64,000 nt of DNA, from NCBI RefSeq assembly GCF_019100495.1, contig NZ_JAHRVA010000004.1, positions 62,001 to 126,000 on the forward strand, read 5' to 3'. The DNA is from Falsochrobactrum tianjinense. Its GTDB lineage: Bacteria; Pseudomonadota; Alphaproteobacteria; Rhizobiales; Rhizobiaceae. The translations under genes were made by a program, and so were the position numbers. The notes beneath the pieces are model-generated. The model saw only the letters and a program-made list of their open reading frames with translations. It did not search any database and was not told the origin of the DNA. Below, piece after piece: positions 51,113 to 63,779 of this stretch; positions within the stretch are counted from its first letter, which is position 1, and each line of letters starts with the position of its first letter.

Positions 51113-51970
51113 ATGGCCCAATCACGACTATTCTTTTCGACGGACACGACGGAAGCCAAACGAATTTATGACATTCTCGAACGTGAATTCGAGGAAGACG
51201 GCTTTCCTATCGCGATAACCGAGATTGATGAAGGCCGGCAGATTTTCGAGGTTTCCGTCTATGTCGAGGATGGCGTCGCAGAACTTGCTGGTCGTATTGA
51301 TGCGTTGGTCGGTACGGGCAAATTCGAGAGCGAGGAACTGCCGGATATCGATTGGGTCACGCATTCGCTCGAAGGCTTGAAGCCCGTGCGAGCTGGTCAT
51401 TTCTTCGTGCATGGTTCGCACGATCGCGATAAGATTGAGCCCGACGAAATTCCCATTGAGATCGATGCTGGACTAGCTTTCGGAACCGGCCATCACGGCA
51501 CCACGGCGGGCTGTCTCGAAATGATCGAGGAAATCGTCAATAGCGAGCATCCGACCAATGCGCTCGACCTTGGCACCGGCAGCGCCGTACTGGCAATTGC
51601 CATCGCCAAGCTCGCGCCAATCCCCGTGCTTGCCACCGATATAGATCCAATAGCCGTTACGGTCGCCGCCGAAAATACGGTCAAAAACCATGTCGGCGAG
51701 CATGTGATCACAGCCACGGCGGAAGGCTTCGACCATCCGATCTTCCGCTCTTACACACCCTTCGATCTGATCGTCGCCAATATTCTCGCCAATCCGCTGG
51801 TGGAACTCGCTCCCTCGCTGGCCTCTCATCTGGCTTCGAATGGCTCGATTGTCCTTTCAGGCATACTTGACAGCCAGCACGATGCGGTGCTCGCTGCCTA
51901 TCAGGCTCAGGGACTCATCCATCAAAAGACGCTTCACCGCGAAGGATGGGTGACAATTCACCTGAAATAA
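51113..51970 (+). CDS. prmA: Ribosomal protein L11 methyltransferase
   Basis: A 285-residue PrmA. The N-terminal L11-recognition domain is followed by [12 protein letters not shown] (about residues 121-132), the SAM motif [11 protein letters not shown] and the post-motif [12 protein letters not shown]. It trimethylates L11. The ATG at 51113 is preferred; an upstream TTG adds six residues. Lies between the SCO1 and PepP genes. Confidence 0.95.
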   Translation: MAQSRLFFSTDTTEAKRIYDILEREFEEDGFPIAITEIDEGRQIFEVSVYVEDGVAELAGRIDALVGTGKFESEELPDIDWVTHSLEGLKPVRAGHFFVHGSHDRDKIEPDEIPIEIDAGLAFGTGHHGTTAGCLEMIEEIVNSEHPTNALDLGTGSAVLAIAIAKLAPIPVLATDIDPIAVTVAAENTVKNHVGEHVITATAEGFDHPIFRSYTPFDLIVANILANPLVELAPSLASHLASNGSIVLSGILDSQHDAVLAAYQAQGLIHQKTLHREGWVTIHLK

Positions 51971-52001
51971 TGTCGACACCAGTTTTGCGCGAGTTCCATT
52001 C

Positions 52002-53828
52002 ATGGCTTTTCAAACATTTGACGTAACCACCGACCCTGCCAATGGCGCTCCGCGCGTGGCGAAACTCCGCGAGAAATTGACCGAACAAGGCCTCGATGGC
52101 TTTCTCGTTCCTCGCGCAGATGAGCATCAGGGCGAATACGTGCCGCCCCGTGCCCAGCGCCTTGGCTGGCTCACCGGCTTTACCGGCTCAGCAGGCGCGG
52201 CCCTGATCCTCCGCGATCGCGCTTATATTTTCGTCGACGGCCGCTATGAATTACAGGTCCGCAACCAGACCGATCCAGCCATCTTTTCCTATGAAAGCCT
52301 TATCAGCAATCCGCCCGCAAGCTGGCTTGAAGAACATGGCCGCGGCCTGACCATCGGCTTCGATCCATGGCTGCATACAATCACCGAAGCGCGCGCCTTG
52401 CGCGATGCGCTGGAAAAGCAGGGCGGTAAACTCGTCCCCGTTGCTCAAAATCTGGTGGATATGATCTGGGATGATCAGCCCGAAGCACCTCTGGCTCCCG
52501 TCACCATCCAGCCAGCCCGCTTCTCCGGGCAGGAGGCCGAAGACAAGATCGAGGAAATGCGCAAAGCTATCGCGGCTACAGGTGCTGATACGACCGTTCT
52601 GACCGATCCTTCTTCGGTAGCATGGATTTTCAATATTCGCGGCAAGGATGTCTCCAACACGCCTTTGCCCCTGAGCTTTGCCATTATTGCGGCCAAGGGC
52701 GAGCCGGAGCTTTTCATTGATGAGCGCAAGCTTGCCATCGAGCCTCGCGCCTATCTCACGCAACTGGCCAGCCTATCGCAGCCTTCAAGTCTTGAAAACC
52801 ATCTCAAGGAGCGCGCTGCAGCCGGTGAAACCATCCTGCTCGATCCGGCCCTCGCCGCCGAGAAGCTGCGCCTCATAGTCGAAGATGCCGGTGGCCGCCT
52901 GGTTGAGGGCAAAGACCCAGCCCGTCTTCCCCGCGCAATCAAGAACAAGGCCGAACTCGACGGCTCCCGCGCCGCCCATGAGCGCGACGGCGTTGCGATG
53001 GTCAATTTCCTGTCCTGGATTGACGCGCAGAAGCCCGGCACTGTCGATGAAATCAAAGCTGCGCAACAGCTTGAAGAATCGCGTGACAAAGCGGGCCGCG
53101 ATTTCCAGATGCCGCTGGAGGATATTTCCTTCGACACGATTTCCGGGGCCGGGCCGAATGGCGCGATCATCCATTACCGCGCCAACACCGCCACCAACCG
53201 CACGCTTGCGGATGGCGAACTCTTTCTGATCGATTCAGGCGCACAATATCGCGACGGCACCACAGATATTACCCGCACGATTCCCGTGGGGCATATTGCA
53301 CCGGAGACAATCCGCTCCTTCACGCTCGTGCTCAAGGGCATGATCGCGATCAGCACTGCCCGCTTTCCAAAAGGTACGCGCGGACAGGATATCGATGTGC
53401 TCGCGCGCATCGCACTCTGGAAACAGGGCTTCGATTATGCACACGGCACAGGCCACGGCGTAGGCTCCTACCTTTCCGTGCATGAAGGTCCGCAGAACCT
53501 GTCACGCAGAGGCGTGCAGGAACTTCTGCCCGGCATGATCCTTTCCAACGAGCCGGGCTACTACAAGCCGGGTTCTTTCGGCATCCGCATCGAAAACCTC
53601 ATCATCGTCACCGAACCGGAAGTGCCGGAAGGCGGTGACATTCCGATGATGGGATTCGAAACGCTGACGTTTTGTCCTATCGACCGTCGCCTGATCGACA
53701 AATCGCTTCTGACGCAGGAAGAAATCGACTGGCTGGACAACTACCACGCATGTGTGCGCAGGAAGCTGTCCGGCCACCTGAAAGACGCTGAACAAAAGTG
53801 GCTTGAGGCAGCAACCGCACCCCTTTGA
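52002..53828 (+). CDS. pepP: Xaa-Pro aminopeptidase (M24B)
   Basis: A 608-residue protein: two creatinase-like N-terminal domains (about residues 15-300) and an M24 catalytic domain. Metal ligands are seen in I-D-S-G-A-Q-Y-R-D-G-T-T-D-I-T-R, H-G-T-G-H-G-V-G and N-E-P-G-Y-Y then F-G-I-R-I-E-N. The length with a C-terminal block fits the three-domain aminopeptidase P found in rhizobia. It removes N-terminal residues before proline. Its stop is one base from the convergent azlD stop. Confidence 0.94.
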   Translation: MAFQTFDVTTDPANGAPRVAKLREKLTEQGLDGFLVPRADEHQGEYVPPRAQRLGWLTGFTGSAGAALILRDRAYIFVDGRYELQVRNQTDPAIFSYESLISNPPASWLEEHGRGLTIGFDPWLHTITEARALRDALEKQGGKLVPVAQNLVDMIWDDQPEAPLAPVTIQPARFSGQEAEDKIEEMRKAIAATGADTTVLTDPSSVAWIFNIRGKDVSNTPLPLSFAIIAAKGEPELFIDERKLAIEPRAYLTQLASLSQPSSLENHLKERAAAGETILLDPALAAEKLRLIVEDAGGRLVEGKDPARLPRAIKNKAELDGSRAAHERDGVAMVNFLSWIDAQKPGTVDEIKAAQQLEESRDKAGRDFQMPLEDISFDTISGAGPNGAIIHYRANTATNRTLADGELFLIDSGAQYRDGTTDITRTIPVGHIAPETIRSFTLVLKGMIAISTARFPKGTRGQDIDVLARIALWKQGFDYAHGTGHGVGSYLSVHEGPQNLSRRGVQELLPGMILSNEPGYYKPGSFGIRIENLIIVTEPEVPEGGDIPMMGFETLTFCPIDRRLIDKSLLTQEEIDWLDNYHACVRRKLSGHLKDAEQKWLEAATAPL

Positions 53829-53829
53829 T

Positions 53830-54126
53830 TCAGGTCGTAAAATGGCGTAGCGCGATCAACAGCGCTACGCCCGCAAAAAACATCGTCATCATGCTGAGGC
53901 GTAGCGACAGCACGATGCAAATCACCAGCACCAGAATTTCCCGCCAGCCATGGTCGGATGCAGGCGCGGCCACGATGGCCGTCAATACGGCTGCTGGCAC
54001 CGCATTCAGCGCGGCCTCGACGCGATAATGCACGCGGCTGAAGCGTGACAGCACCAGATGTCCCCCGATGCGGGTGAGATAAGTGAAGAGCGCGCCGGCC
54101 AGGATGATCCAAAGCGTCGTGGACAT
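53830..54126 (-). CDS. azlD: AzlD-type branched-chain amino acid exporter subunit
   Basis: A 98-residue membrane protein with about four helices and the AzlD mark T-Y-L-T-R-I-G-G near residue 15. With AzlC it forms a two-component exporter of branched-chain amino acids (YgaZ/YgaH type). Its ATG follows the azlC stop with no gap. Confidence 0.88.
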   Translation of the reverse strand: MSTTLWIILAGALFTYLTRIGGHLVLSRFSRVHYRVEAALNAVPAAVLTAIVAAPASDHGWREILVLVICIVLSLRLSMMTMFFAGVALLIALRHFTT

Positions 54127-54849
54127 TTATGCCTTCCCTTCCTGCGGCTTGGCGATGATCGCCGCCAGCACGATGCCGCCAAGCGCACCCAGCGTCACAT
54201 GCCACGGCGAGCCGACGAACTTATACGCTGCGACCGCCGAAATGGCGCTGACGATCACCACAGGAAGCCAGTTCTGGCGATGGCGAAAGCTCATCACCAT
54301 TCCCAGAAAATAAATCGGCAACAGAAAATCGATACCAAGCGCATAGGGATTGGTGATCAGATTGCCGAACAGGCCGCCGATAAGCGCTTCCAGAATCCAG
54401 GTCAGGTAGAATGTGAGACCGATGGCCATATACCAGATGAAGGTGATCGGCCTGCCCGCCTCGGCGCGCTGTTCAACCTCCGCATACTGGATATCCACCA
54501 GAACGAAGAATGCGATCGCCTTCTGCCACAGCTTGAAATGCCTGATGCGCCGGCCAACCGTTGCCGAATAGAGCACATGTCGAAAATTGACCGCGAAGAT
54601 CGACATGACGATCATCCAGGGCGCAATGTTCTGGCCGAAAAGATCCAGCCCCACCATCTGGCTCGCCCCGGCATAGACCATGGTGCTCATCAACACCGCC
54701 TCGCCGAGCGACAGACCGTTATCGATAGCAAGCGCACCGAAAAGCAACCCGAAAGGCGCACCGGCGACGACAAGCGGAAGTCCGCGCCGAACACCATCGA
54801 TAATGTCGGCACGTGCCGAGGCCCGAACAGGCCGGAAACTCTGATCCAC
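54127..54849 (-). CDS. azlC: AzlC-type branched-chain amino acid exporter
   Basis: A 240-residue membrane protein: G-V-R-R-G-L-P-L-V-V-A-G-A-P-F-G-L-L-F-G-A-L-A (about residues 19-41), M-V-Y-A-G-A-S-Q-M and N-F-R-H-V-L-Y-S-A identify AzlC/YgaZ. It exports valine, leucine and related amino acids with AzlD. Starts at GTG with GGAGGA eleven bases before. The upstream gap to 55023 shows AT-rich DNA with no gene. Confidence 0.9.
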   Translation of the reverse strand: MDQSFRPVRASARADIIDGVRRGLPLVVAGAPFGLLFGALAIDNGLSLGEAVLMSTMVYAGASQMVGLDLFGQNIAPWMIVMSIFAVNFRHVLYSATVGRRIRHFKLWQKAIAFFVLVDIQYAEVEQRAEAGRPITFIWYMAIGLTFYLTWILEALIGGLFGNLITNPYALGIDFLLPIYFLGMVMSFRHRQNWLPVVIVSAISAVAAYKFVGSPWHVTLGALGGIVLAAIIAKPQEGKA

Positions 54850-55023
54850 GGATATTCACTCCTCCGAACGGAAAGTGATTAGGAAATTCTGATGCCGGTT
54901 GGAATATGTTTTCTAAAAAAATCATACAAATAGAGACGATCAGCTGACATTCGCCAAATTTTTACTTGCGCGCAGAAGCATTTATGCACCACCTATGCAA
55001 TCAACTGATGCATTCATGAATAA

Positions 55024-55727
55024 TCATGATTGTTGCGGCACGGTCTTTTCGATTTTCGTTACCCAATCCAGTAATGGACGCGCGTGCTCGGTAAAATCGA
55101 CAAGCCGGTCAGCCAGATCGGGACGGGTTATGCTTTCAGGCTCGATTTCGATCCGGACTGCAAAGTGCCGATTGCGAATCGCATCCAGAAGATCGGGCTC
55201 GGTCACGGCCTCAAAACCGCGCGGCGTTCGCTTCAGCCGATCATAATCACTGAGTTTCAGACCATTTTTTTCAAGTTTCGCAACCATCGCCCGAAACGCC
55301 TCCGGGTTTTCGGCAATGGCCTTGCGCATTGCCAGAAGGAGTTCTTTTCGCGGCCCCCACCAGGCCACACAGGCGTAACAATCGCGCACGCCCGGCAAAC
55401 CGATGCAAACATAGAAGCAGCCGCTCTCGTCCCATTTGGTGCCAGATTGCGAAAGCAGTGCGGACAGATGACGGTTATACGGTGCCTTATCCTTGGAAAA
55501 GCGCGTGTCCCGCTTGATACGGAACTGCGATTTCACCCGATCGCCCTTGAACGGCAGCCCCGCTTTTTCAAAACGCCTCGTCAGATTTTCCACAAGATCG
55601 CCGAGCGGCTCTTTCAGGTGCTGCTCGAACAAGTCCTTGTTTTCCAGAAACCATTCCCGGTTCTGATGAAAATCCAGCGCTTTAAGGAAGGGAATGGCCT
55701 TTTCGCCGAAACCGTTGAACTGCGCCA

Positions 55728-55728
<1 letters not shown>
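55024..55728 (-). CDS. DUF2461 family protein
   Basis: A 234-residue cytoplasmic protein of DUF2461 (TIGR02453-type): F-N-G-F-G-E-K-A-I-P-F-L-K-A-L near the start, then H-Q-N-R-E-W-F and R-I-K-R-D-T-R-F-S-K-D-K-A-P-Y-N. Function unknown. The second of two adjacent ATGs (55728) has the better distance from GGGGAGG; the first (55731) overlaps the ligA stop codon as ATGA. Last gene of the ligA unit. Confidence 0.88.
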
Positions 55729-57950
<2,222 letters not shown>

Positions 57951-57999
57951 CTACAGAGGCCGGGCAATACCAACATGGGTTTGTGCTGCCACCGTGCTG

Positions 58000-59679
58000 T
58001 CAGGAAACCAGAGCGCTATTTTCAGCCAGAAGGCGTTCCGCCGCCGCGCGCGCCTCATCGGTGATGCTGGCGCCCGCCAGCATCCGGGCGATCTCTTCCT
58101 GCCTCTCGTCGACCCCGATGGAGCGGATGGATGTCGCCATACGATCTTCATCAGTGGCCGATTTGGCAATCAGGAAATGTGTCGATGCCCGCGCCGCCAC
58201 TTGCGGCGCATGGGTGACGGAGAGCACCTGCACACGCGCAGAGAGCCGCGCCAGCCGCTGCCCGATGGCATCCGCCACCGCGCCGCCCACACCCGTATCG
58301 ATTTCATCGAATACCAGTGTCGGCGCGGAGCCACGGTCGGCAAGCGCCACTTTCAGCGCCAGAAGGAAACGGGAAAGCTCGCCGCCCGAAGCGACCTTCA
58401 TCATCGGCCCGGCGCGCGTGCCCGGATTGGTGCGTACCCAATATTCCACCGTGTCGATGCCTTCAGCCGCACGGGCTTCCGGGTCCGTCGTCATTTCGAC
58501 GATGAATTCTGCGCGTTCCAGCTTCAGGGCGGGAAGTTCGGCCATGACAGCCGCCTTCAGATGTTCCGCCGTGTCCTTGCGCTGTGCCGAAAGGCGTTTC
58601 GCCGCCTCGTCATAGGCAGCGCGGGTCTCCGTGGCCTGCGCTTCGAGCTGTATCAATCGTTCCGCCCCGGCATCGAGGTCGGCCAGATCCGCATCCATCT
58701 TGTCGCGTAACGTCGCCAATCCCTCCACCGCGACCGAATATTTGCGGGCGGCGGCGCGCAGAGCGAACAGGCGCTCTTCCACCTGCTCCAGTACGCGCGG
58801 ATCGAAATCGATTTCACGCATGGCGTGGTCAATGCCGTCCTGCGCGACGGCAAGACTGTTCAGCGCTTCGTCTATCGCCTTGATGACCGGCTCCAGCAGA
58901 TGCGGAGCCTCACCCGCCTTGCGCTCCAGCCGCCGCACGAGACTTGCCAGCGACGGCACGGGCGACCCCTGACCCGACAAAAGTTCACCGGCCTCGTTCA
59001 CATCACCGGCGATCTTTTCCGATTTCATCATGGTAGCACGACGCTCGGCGAGGTCTTCTTCCTCGCCCGGTTGCGGATCGAGCTTGGTGAGTTCTTCAAC
59101 CGAAGACCGCAGATAGTCGCCTTCACGCTCCGCCGCCTCGACTTTTGCACGATGCCGCGCCAGCGTACTTTCCGCATCGCGCCATGCCTTGTGGCACTCG
59201 CGCACCAATGTTGCTTCACCGTCGAGCCCGCCGAAAGCGTCCAGTAGCGTACGATGGAGATCCGTGTCGATAAGGGCGCGATCATCATGCTGGCCATGAA
59301 TTTCCACCAGCCGTCGCCCCAGGTCACGCAAAAGCGCGACGCTTGCCGCCTGATCGTTGATGAAAACGCGCGTGCGCCCGTCGCCCATCTGAAGGCGGCG
59401 CAGGATTACATCGCCATCATCATCAAAACCGTTATCGCGCAGGAAAAGCCGGGCCGGATGACTGCCCGGCACATCGAACACCGCCGTCACCTGTCCCTGA
59501 TCGGCCCCATGACGCACAAGCGACGCATCGCCGCGCGCGCCCAGCGCCAGCGACAGCGAATCGAGAAGGATCGACTTGCCCGCCCCGGTCTCGCCGGTGA
59601 GCACGGACAAGCCGGTCTTGAACTCGATGTCGAGCCTTTCAATCAGAACAATATCGCGGATCGACAGGTGCGACAGCAT
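58000..59679 (-). CDS. recN: DNA repair protein RecN
   Basis: A 559-residue SMC-like ATPase: Walker A G-E-T-G-A-G-K-S at residues 29-36, a long coiled coil in two parts around the centre, signature L-S-R-F-L-L-A-L-K and Walker B T-L-V-F-D-E-I-D-T-G-V-G-G. It organises double-strand break ends during recombination repair. Lies 12 bases after bamD and before ligA in the same orientation. Confidence 0.97.
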   Translation of the reverse strand: MLSHLSIRDIVLIERLDIEFKTGLSVLTGETGAGKSILLDSLSLALGARGDASLVRHGADQGQVTAVFDVPGSHPARLFLRDNGFDDDGDVILRRLQMGDGRTRVFINDQAASVALLRDLGRRLVEIHGQHDDRALIDTDLHRTLLDAFGGLDGEATLVRECHKAWRDAESTLARHRAKVEAAEREGDYLRSSVEELTKLDPQPGEEEDLAERRATMMKSEKIAGDVNEAGELLSGQGSPVPSLASLVRRLERKAGEAPHLLEPVIKAIDEALNSLAVAQDGIDHAMREIDFDPRVLEQVEERLFALRAAARKYSVAVEGLATLRDKMDADLADLDAGAERLIQLEAQATETRAAYDEAAKRLSAQRKDTAEHLKAAVMAELPALKLERAEFIVEMTTDPEARAAEGIDTVEYWVRTNPGTRAGPMMKVASGGELSRFLLALKVALADRGSAPTLVFDEIDTGVGGAVADAIGQRLARLSARVQVLSVTHAPQVAARASTHFLIAKSATDEDRMATSIRSIGVDERQEEIARMLAGASITDEARAAAERLLAENSALVS

Positions 59680-59691
59680 AGGAATACCGGC

Positions 59692-60555
59692 TTACGAGTC
59701 GCCGCCCGTGATAAGCGACGAAGCCTTGGCCAGCCACGAGTTTCCGTTATCGCGCGGTTCAAGTCCCCCACTCTGAAGAAGCTTGTAGGAATCCTTGTAC
59801 CAGCGGCTACCCGGAAAATTCTTGCCGAGGACCGAGGCGGCCATCTGGGCTTCCGATGTCAAGCCAAGCGCATAGTAGGCTTCGACCAGACGGGCCAGTG
59901 CTTCTTCCACCTGGCGGGTATTGGAATATTCTTCAACAACGCCGCGGAAGCGCTTGATCGCGGCAAGATACTCCTTGCGCTCCAGATAATAGCGACCGAT
60001 TTGCATTTCCTTGCCGGCCAGTTGGTCGCGGGCAAAGCGGATCTTGGTTTTCGCATCGTCCGTATATTCGGAATCCGGAAAACGATCGACCACTTCCTGC
60101 ATCGCGGCAATCGCGCGGCGGCTTGCGGCCTGATCGCGTGTCACGTCCGGAATCTGGCGGAAATAGCTGAGGCCGATGATGTAATAGGCATAGGCCGATT
60201 CGGGCGAGGTCGGATAAAGCGTATTGTAACGCTTGGCCATATTGATGGCCTCTTCATAATTACCCTGGCGGTAATTGGTGAAGGCAGCCATCACAAGCGC
60301 CTTGCGCGCCCATTCGGTATAAGGATGCTGACGGTCGATCGCCTCGAATTTCTTGGCGGCTTCGCCCAGACGACCCGCATCGAGATTGGCGAGTCCTTCA
60401 TTGTAAAGCTGATCAGCGGGATCGATCGTCTCGACATATTTGGTCAGATCGATATCGTCATTCTTGCTGGCGCATCCGGCAAGCGGAATAAAAACGGCAA
60501 GAGCGCCGGTCAGCAGCGCGGTTTTCGTTTTCACCGGGAATTTAGAACTCGTCAT
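59692..60555 (-). CDS. bamD: Outer-membrane assembly lipoprotein BamD
   Basis: A 287-residue lipoprotein: signal peptide ending in the lipobox L-A-G-C (Cys28), then TPR-type helices with [19 protein letters not shown] and [11 protein letters not shown]. It works with BamA in inserting beta-barrel proteins. The ATG at 60555 is set by GGAG six bases upstream. Confidence 0.96.
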   Translation of the reverse strand: MTSSKFPVKTKTALLTGALAVFIPLAGCASKNDDIDLTKYVETIDPADQLYNEGLANLDAGRLGEAAKKFEAIDRQHPYTEWARKALVMAAFTNYRQGNYEEAINMAKRYNTLYPTSPESAYAYYIIGLSYFRQIPDVTRDQAASRRAIAAMQEVVDRFPDSEYTDDAKTKIRFARDQLAGKEMQIGRYYLERKEYLAAIKRFRGVVEEYSNTRQVEEALARLVEAYYALGLTSEAQMAASVLGKNFPGSRWYKDSYKLLQSGGLEPRDNGNSWLAKASSLITGGDS

Positions 60556-60875
60556 GCGGTCTCCGGCCATCTGGCAGCATCTTTTCTGTCTGGAGCAGAG
60601 TGAAGCCCTGCTTTCACTGCTCTTCCATATTTTTCAATACATCAACATCAGCGCACAGGTAAACATAGCCGAGGCTGTTTTGGCCGTCCATAAACCACAT
60701 GCGATCGAAATCGGCAATCGTCTAGCTGATCAATCATCGGAATTTGATCCGCATATGGCATGAATAATCCGGTCTGAAACATTATGGTTGCAAATTAATC
60801 TGCACCGACTCAGGCTCGAGCAGAACCAGCGAACGCGGCTCAATTAAGGCCATGGACAAACGCAACCATCAAGTT
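60556..60875. other. Gene-free interval between bamD and lpxC
   Basis: These 320 bases carry no coding frame of family character. One weak stem (AGTGAAGC / GCTTTCACT, about 60599) is visible. The interval must contain the promoter for bamD and the 3' end of the lpxC transcript, but no convincing terminator or operator was seen. Confidence 0.5.
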
Positions 60876-61796
60876 TTACCGCGCCTGTGGAACCACGCCC
60901 GTTCCAACATGCGAATTTTCATTGGCCGCCTCGATGATCTCGAAATTCGCCTCATCCGACAACAGCGCCTTGACCGCTTCCGAATTGAGCCTGTGACCGC
61001 CGCGGCACGAGCGGAAGCAGCCGATGAACGGCATGCCCGCAAGTGCTAGATCGCCCACTGCATCCAGCGTCTTGTGGCGGACGAATTCGTCCTTGAAACG
61101 TAACCCACCCGGGTTGATTACCGAGTTATCGTCTCCGATCACCAGGGAATTCTCTAGGGACGAGCCAAGCGCTAATCCCGCCGCCCAAAGACGCTCGACA
61201 TCCCTCATGAAACCGAAAGTGCGCGCGGTCGAAATCTCCTTGCGGAATACAGTCTCGCTCATATCGCCTGTAAATTTCTGCTGCCCGATCAACGGGCATT
61301 CGAAATCGATCCCCACCTCATACCGTGTACCTGCATAAGGCTGAAACTCGGCCCATGAACTGCCTACCTCCGCGCGCACAGCCTTGAGTATGCGAATAAA
61401 GCGGCGTTTGGCCGGTTGTGTAACGATACCGGCCTCGTCAAGCGCCACGATGAAACGGGCCGAAGCGCCATCGAGGATTGGAATTTCAGGACCATCCACC
61501 TCCACCAGCAGATTGCCGATACCAAGAGCTGCTATCGCCGCCATAAGATGTTCGACCGTGTTAATTCTGGCGTCCTCAGGCCCCAGCGCCGTGCAGAGAT
61601 CAGTCGCGCCGACCTGCGAAACATGAGCCCGGATGTCGCGAGAACCCTGTTTGATATCCGAACGCCGAAATATGATGCCGCTATCGGCTTGCGCCGGAAT
61701 AAAGGTCACGGACGCCGCTGCCCCACCATGAACGCCGAAACCTTCCAGCGTAACGGCGCGACCGATTGTTTTTTGATAAGCGCTCAAAACGTTCAT
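60876..61796 (-). CDS. lpxC: UDP-3-O-acyl-N-acetylglucosamine deacetylase
   Basis: A 306-residue LpxC: starts Q-K-T-I-G-R-A-V-T-L-E-G-F-G-V-H-G-G (about residues 8-25), has the zinc/catalytic His in I-N-T-V-E-H-L-M-A-A (His83), the H-K-T-L-D-A-V-G-D zinc ligands (about 241-249), and a final helix. It performs the first committed step of lipid A synthesis. It is downstream of ftsZ, but a terminator and a repeat separate the two. Confidence 0.97.
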   Translation of the reverse strand: MNVLSAYQKTIGRAVTLEGFGVHGGAAASVTFIPAQADSGIIFRRSDIKQGSRDIRAHVSQVGATDLCTALGPEDARINTVEHLMAAIAALGIGNLLVEVDGPEIPILDGASARFIVALDEAGIVTQPAKRRFIRILKAVRAEVGSSWAEFQPYAGTRYEVGIDFECPLIGQQKFTGDMSETVFRKEISTARTFGFMRDVERLWAAGLALGSSLENSLVIGDDNSVINPGGLRFKDEFVRHKTLDAVGDLALAGMPFIGCFRSCRGGHRLNSEAVKALLSDEANFEIIEAANENSHVGTGVVPQAR

Positions 61797-61848
61797 CCTT
61801 CATGATTGCGGCAGCTGTCGCTTCATAACAGGATAGATATGGCGAGAA

Positions 61849-61895
61849 TAGAGCATTCCCAGCAAAAGTGTGAAACGGTTTTGCGGCAGGATAAT
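61849..61895 (+). repeat. Rhizobial intergenic repeat fragment
   Basis: TAGAGCATTCCCAGCAAAAG followed by TGTGAAACGGTTTTGCGGCAGGATAA-type sequence: the first half of the repeat family seen at 22135, between lpxC and the ftsZ terminator. Confidence 0.6.
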
Positions 61896-61907
61896 ATGAA
61901 ATCCCAA

Positions 61908-61939
61908 TGAAAAATGCCGTGGGCGCAAACCCACGGCAT
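61908..61939 (-). terminator. Terminator after ftsZ
   Basis: ATGCCGTGGG / CCCACGGCAT, ten base pairs, six-base loop, followed by TTTTT on the minus strand. It should end ftsZ transcription before lpxC. Confidence 0.9.
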
Positions 61940-61963
61940 CTCGATTGTAACCTTTAAGAATAC

Positions 61964-63673
61964 TCAGTTCGACTGGCGGCGCAGGAAAGCCGGGATTTCG
62001 AGCTGATCTTCTTCGGAAGCTGCTCGCGGCTGCGGACGGCCCTGATCATCAAGCTGGCCTCGGCGCGGTGCATAGATCGAGCTGTCCTGCGACGGACGGC
62101 GCTGCTCTGCCGGACGCAGTGATGGCTCGCGATGCTGCGCAGGCTCAAGGCGTGCGGCAGGCTGCTCTTCTTCGCGGCGCGACAGACCGTTGGTCAGACG
62201 ACGCAGAAGGCTCATCGGGCCGCGTTCTTCATGCACGGGCTGCTGCTGCGGGGCGGCACGGCGCGCATTGATCTCGGCCTGCGCTACCGGCGGAAAATCC
62301 GAAACGGCAGGCATGCGCGGGGCAGGACGCGGCTGCGGTGCAGGTTCCGCATGCATTTGCTGCGGCTGCTGGTAAGGCTGCTGCTGTGTTGCATGAGCGG
62401 TCGCCTGATTATGAACAGCCTGCGGCTGCTGCATGACCGGACGGGTAGCAGGAGCGCGCTCGAAACTTTCAGCGGCTGGCGCCTGGAAAATGCGGCTCTG
62501 CGGGCGGAAATCCGGTTCAACCGATGCGGCTGGTGCAGGAGCAGCAGTTTCAGCTTCGACGGACTGGGTCTGAGCAGCCGGAGCGGCCTGACGCGGCTGT
62601 TCGGCGACCGGAGGACGCAATGCGCCATGCGGAGCCATCGGCTTGGTCTGGGCTGCGGGCTTTACTGGCTGGCGAAATTCCAGCGGCGCAGGCGCCGCAT
62701 CTCCAATCTGTTTGTCGATGCCGGTCGCAACAACGGATACGCGAATGACGCCTTCCAGACCTTCATCGAAGGTCGCACCGAGAATGATGTTGGCTTCCGG
62801 ATCGACTTCTTCACGGATGCGGGTTGCAGCTTCATCGACTTCAAAGAGGGTCATGTCGCGACCGCCAGTGATGGAGATCAGAAGGCCCCTTGCACCACGC
62901 ATCGACGTTTCGTCGAGCAGCGGATTGGCGATAGCCGCTTCTGCCGCAGCCATTGCGCGGCCTTCGCCCGAAGCTTCGCCCGTGCCCATCATGGCCTTGC
63001 CCATTTCGCGCATCACCGAGCGGACGTCGGCGAAATCGAGATTGATGAGACCTTCCTTGACCATCAGGTCGGTAATGCAGGCAACGCCCGAATAGAGTAC
63101 CTGATCGGCCATTGCGAAAGCATCCGCAAAGGTTGTCTTGTCGTTGGCGATGCGGAAGAGATTCTGATTGGGAATGACAATCAGCGTATCGACGTTCTTC
63201 TGCAATTCCTCGATGCCCAGATCCGCCGTCTTCATACGGCGCACGCCTTCAAAATGGAAAGGCTTGGTAACAACACCGACGGTGAGAATGCCGCGTTCGC
63301 GCGCAGCACGCGCCACGACCGGAGCAGCACCCGTCCCCGTACCGCCGCCCATACCTGCGGTTACGAAGCACATATGCGTATTGGTGAGGTGATCGACGAT
63401 TTCATCGATGCACTCTTCCGCTGCCGCCCGGCCGACTTCAGGCTGTGAACCCGCGCCAAGCCCTTCCGTGACCGCGGCGCCAAGCTGGATGATGCGTTCG
63501 GACTTCGACATGGTCAAAGCCTGGGCGTCGGTATTCGCGACAACAAAATCCACGCCGCGCAAACCGGCATTGATCATATTGTTGACCGCATTGCCGCCGC
63601 CGCCGCCGACACCGAAAACGGTGATGCGGGGCTTCAGCTCGGTGATATCCGGCTTTTGCAGATTAATGGTCAT
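61964..63673 (-). CDS. ftsZ: Cell division protein FtsZ
   Basis: A 569-residue FtsZ. The GTP-binding tubulin signature G-G-G-T-G-T-G is at residues 109-115, the N-terminal G-V-G-G-G-G-G-N-A at 21-29 and the T7-loop region N-L-D-F-A-D-V near 206. After the polymerisation core (to about residue 320) comes an unusually long Gln/Pro/Ala-rich linker (about 325-545), then the conserved C-terminal E-I-P-A-F-L-R-R-Q peptide that binds FtsA. Long linkers are normal in Hyphomicrobiales. GAGGAACGAG lies before the ATG. Upstream ftsA is 106 bases away. Confidence 0.98.
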   Translation of the reverse strand: MTINLQKPDITELKPRITVFGVGGGGGNAVNNMINAGLRGVDFVVANTDAQALTMSKSERIIQLGAAVTEGLGAGSQPEVGRAAAEECIDEIVDHLTNTHMCFVTAGMGGGTGTGAAPVVARAARERGILTVGVVTKPFHFEGVRRMKTADLGIEELQKNVDTLIVIPNQNLFRIANDKTTFADAFAMADQVLYSGVACITDLMVKEGLINLDFADVRSVMREMGKAMMGTGEASGEGRAMAAAEAAIANPLLDETSMRGARGLLISITGGRDMTLFEVDEAATRIREEVDPEANIILGATFDEGLEGVIRVSVVATGIDKQIGDAAPAPLEFRQPVKPAAQTKPMAPHGALRPPVAEQPRQAAPAAQTQSVEAETAAPAPAASVEPDFRPQSRIFQAPAAESFERAPATRPVMQQPQAVHNQATAHATQQQPYQQPQQMHAEPAPQPRPAPRMPAVSDFPPVAQAEINARRAAPQQQPVHEERGPMSLLRRLTNGLSRREEEQPAARLEPAQHREPSLRPAEQRRPSQDSSIYAPRRGQLDDQGRPQPRAASEEDQLEIPAFLRRQSN

Positions 63674-63779
63674 GGTTCTCGTTCCTCTTAAGCCTCTCCA
63701 CCGCTTCGCCGCCGCGGTGCTGATTGGTTATACCCTGATGTTTACGCCCCAAATCACGCAATCGGGTTACAGTGTGTAC

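Noticed and set aside
60599-60618. AGTGAAGC / GCTTTCACT stem as terminator or operator
   Set aside because: The stem is short with a mismatch and no T-run follows on either strand.
62330-62450. CTG-rich repeat tract as a microsatellite
   Set aside because: It codes for the Gln/Pro-rich FtsZ linker and is too irregular to be a simple repeat.
62132-63448. A 438-residue plus-strand frame opposite ftsZ
   Set aside because: It is antisense to ftsZ and Arg/Cys/Gly-rich with no family resemblance.
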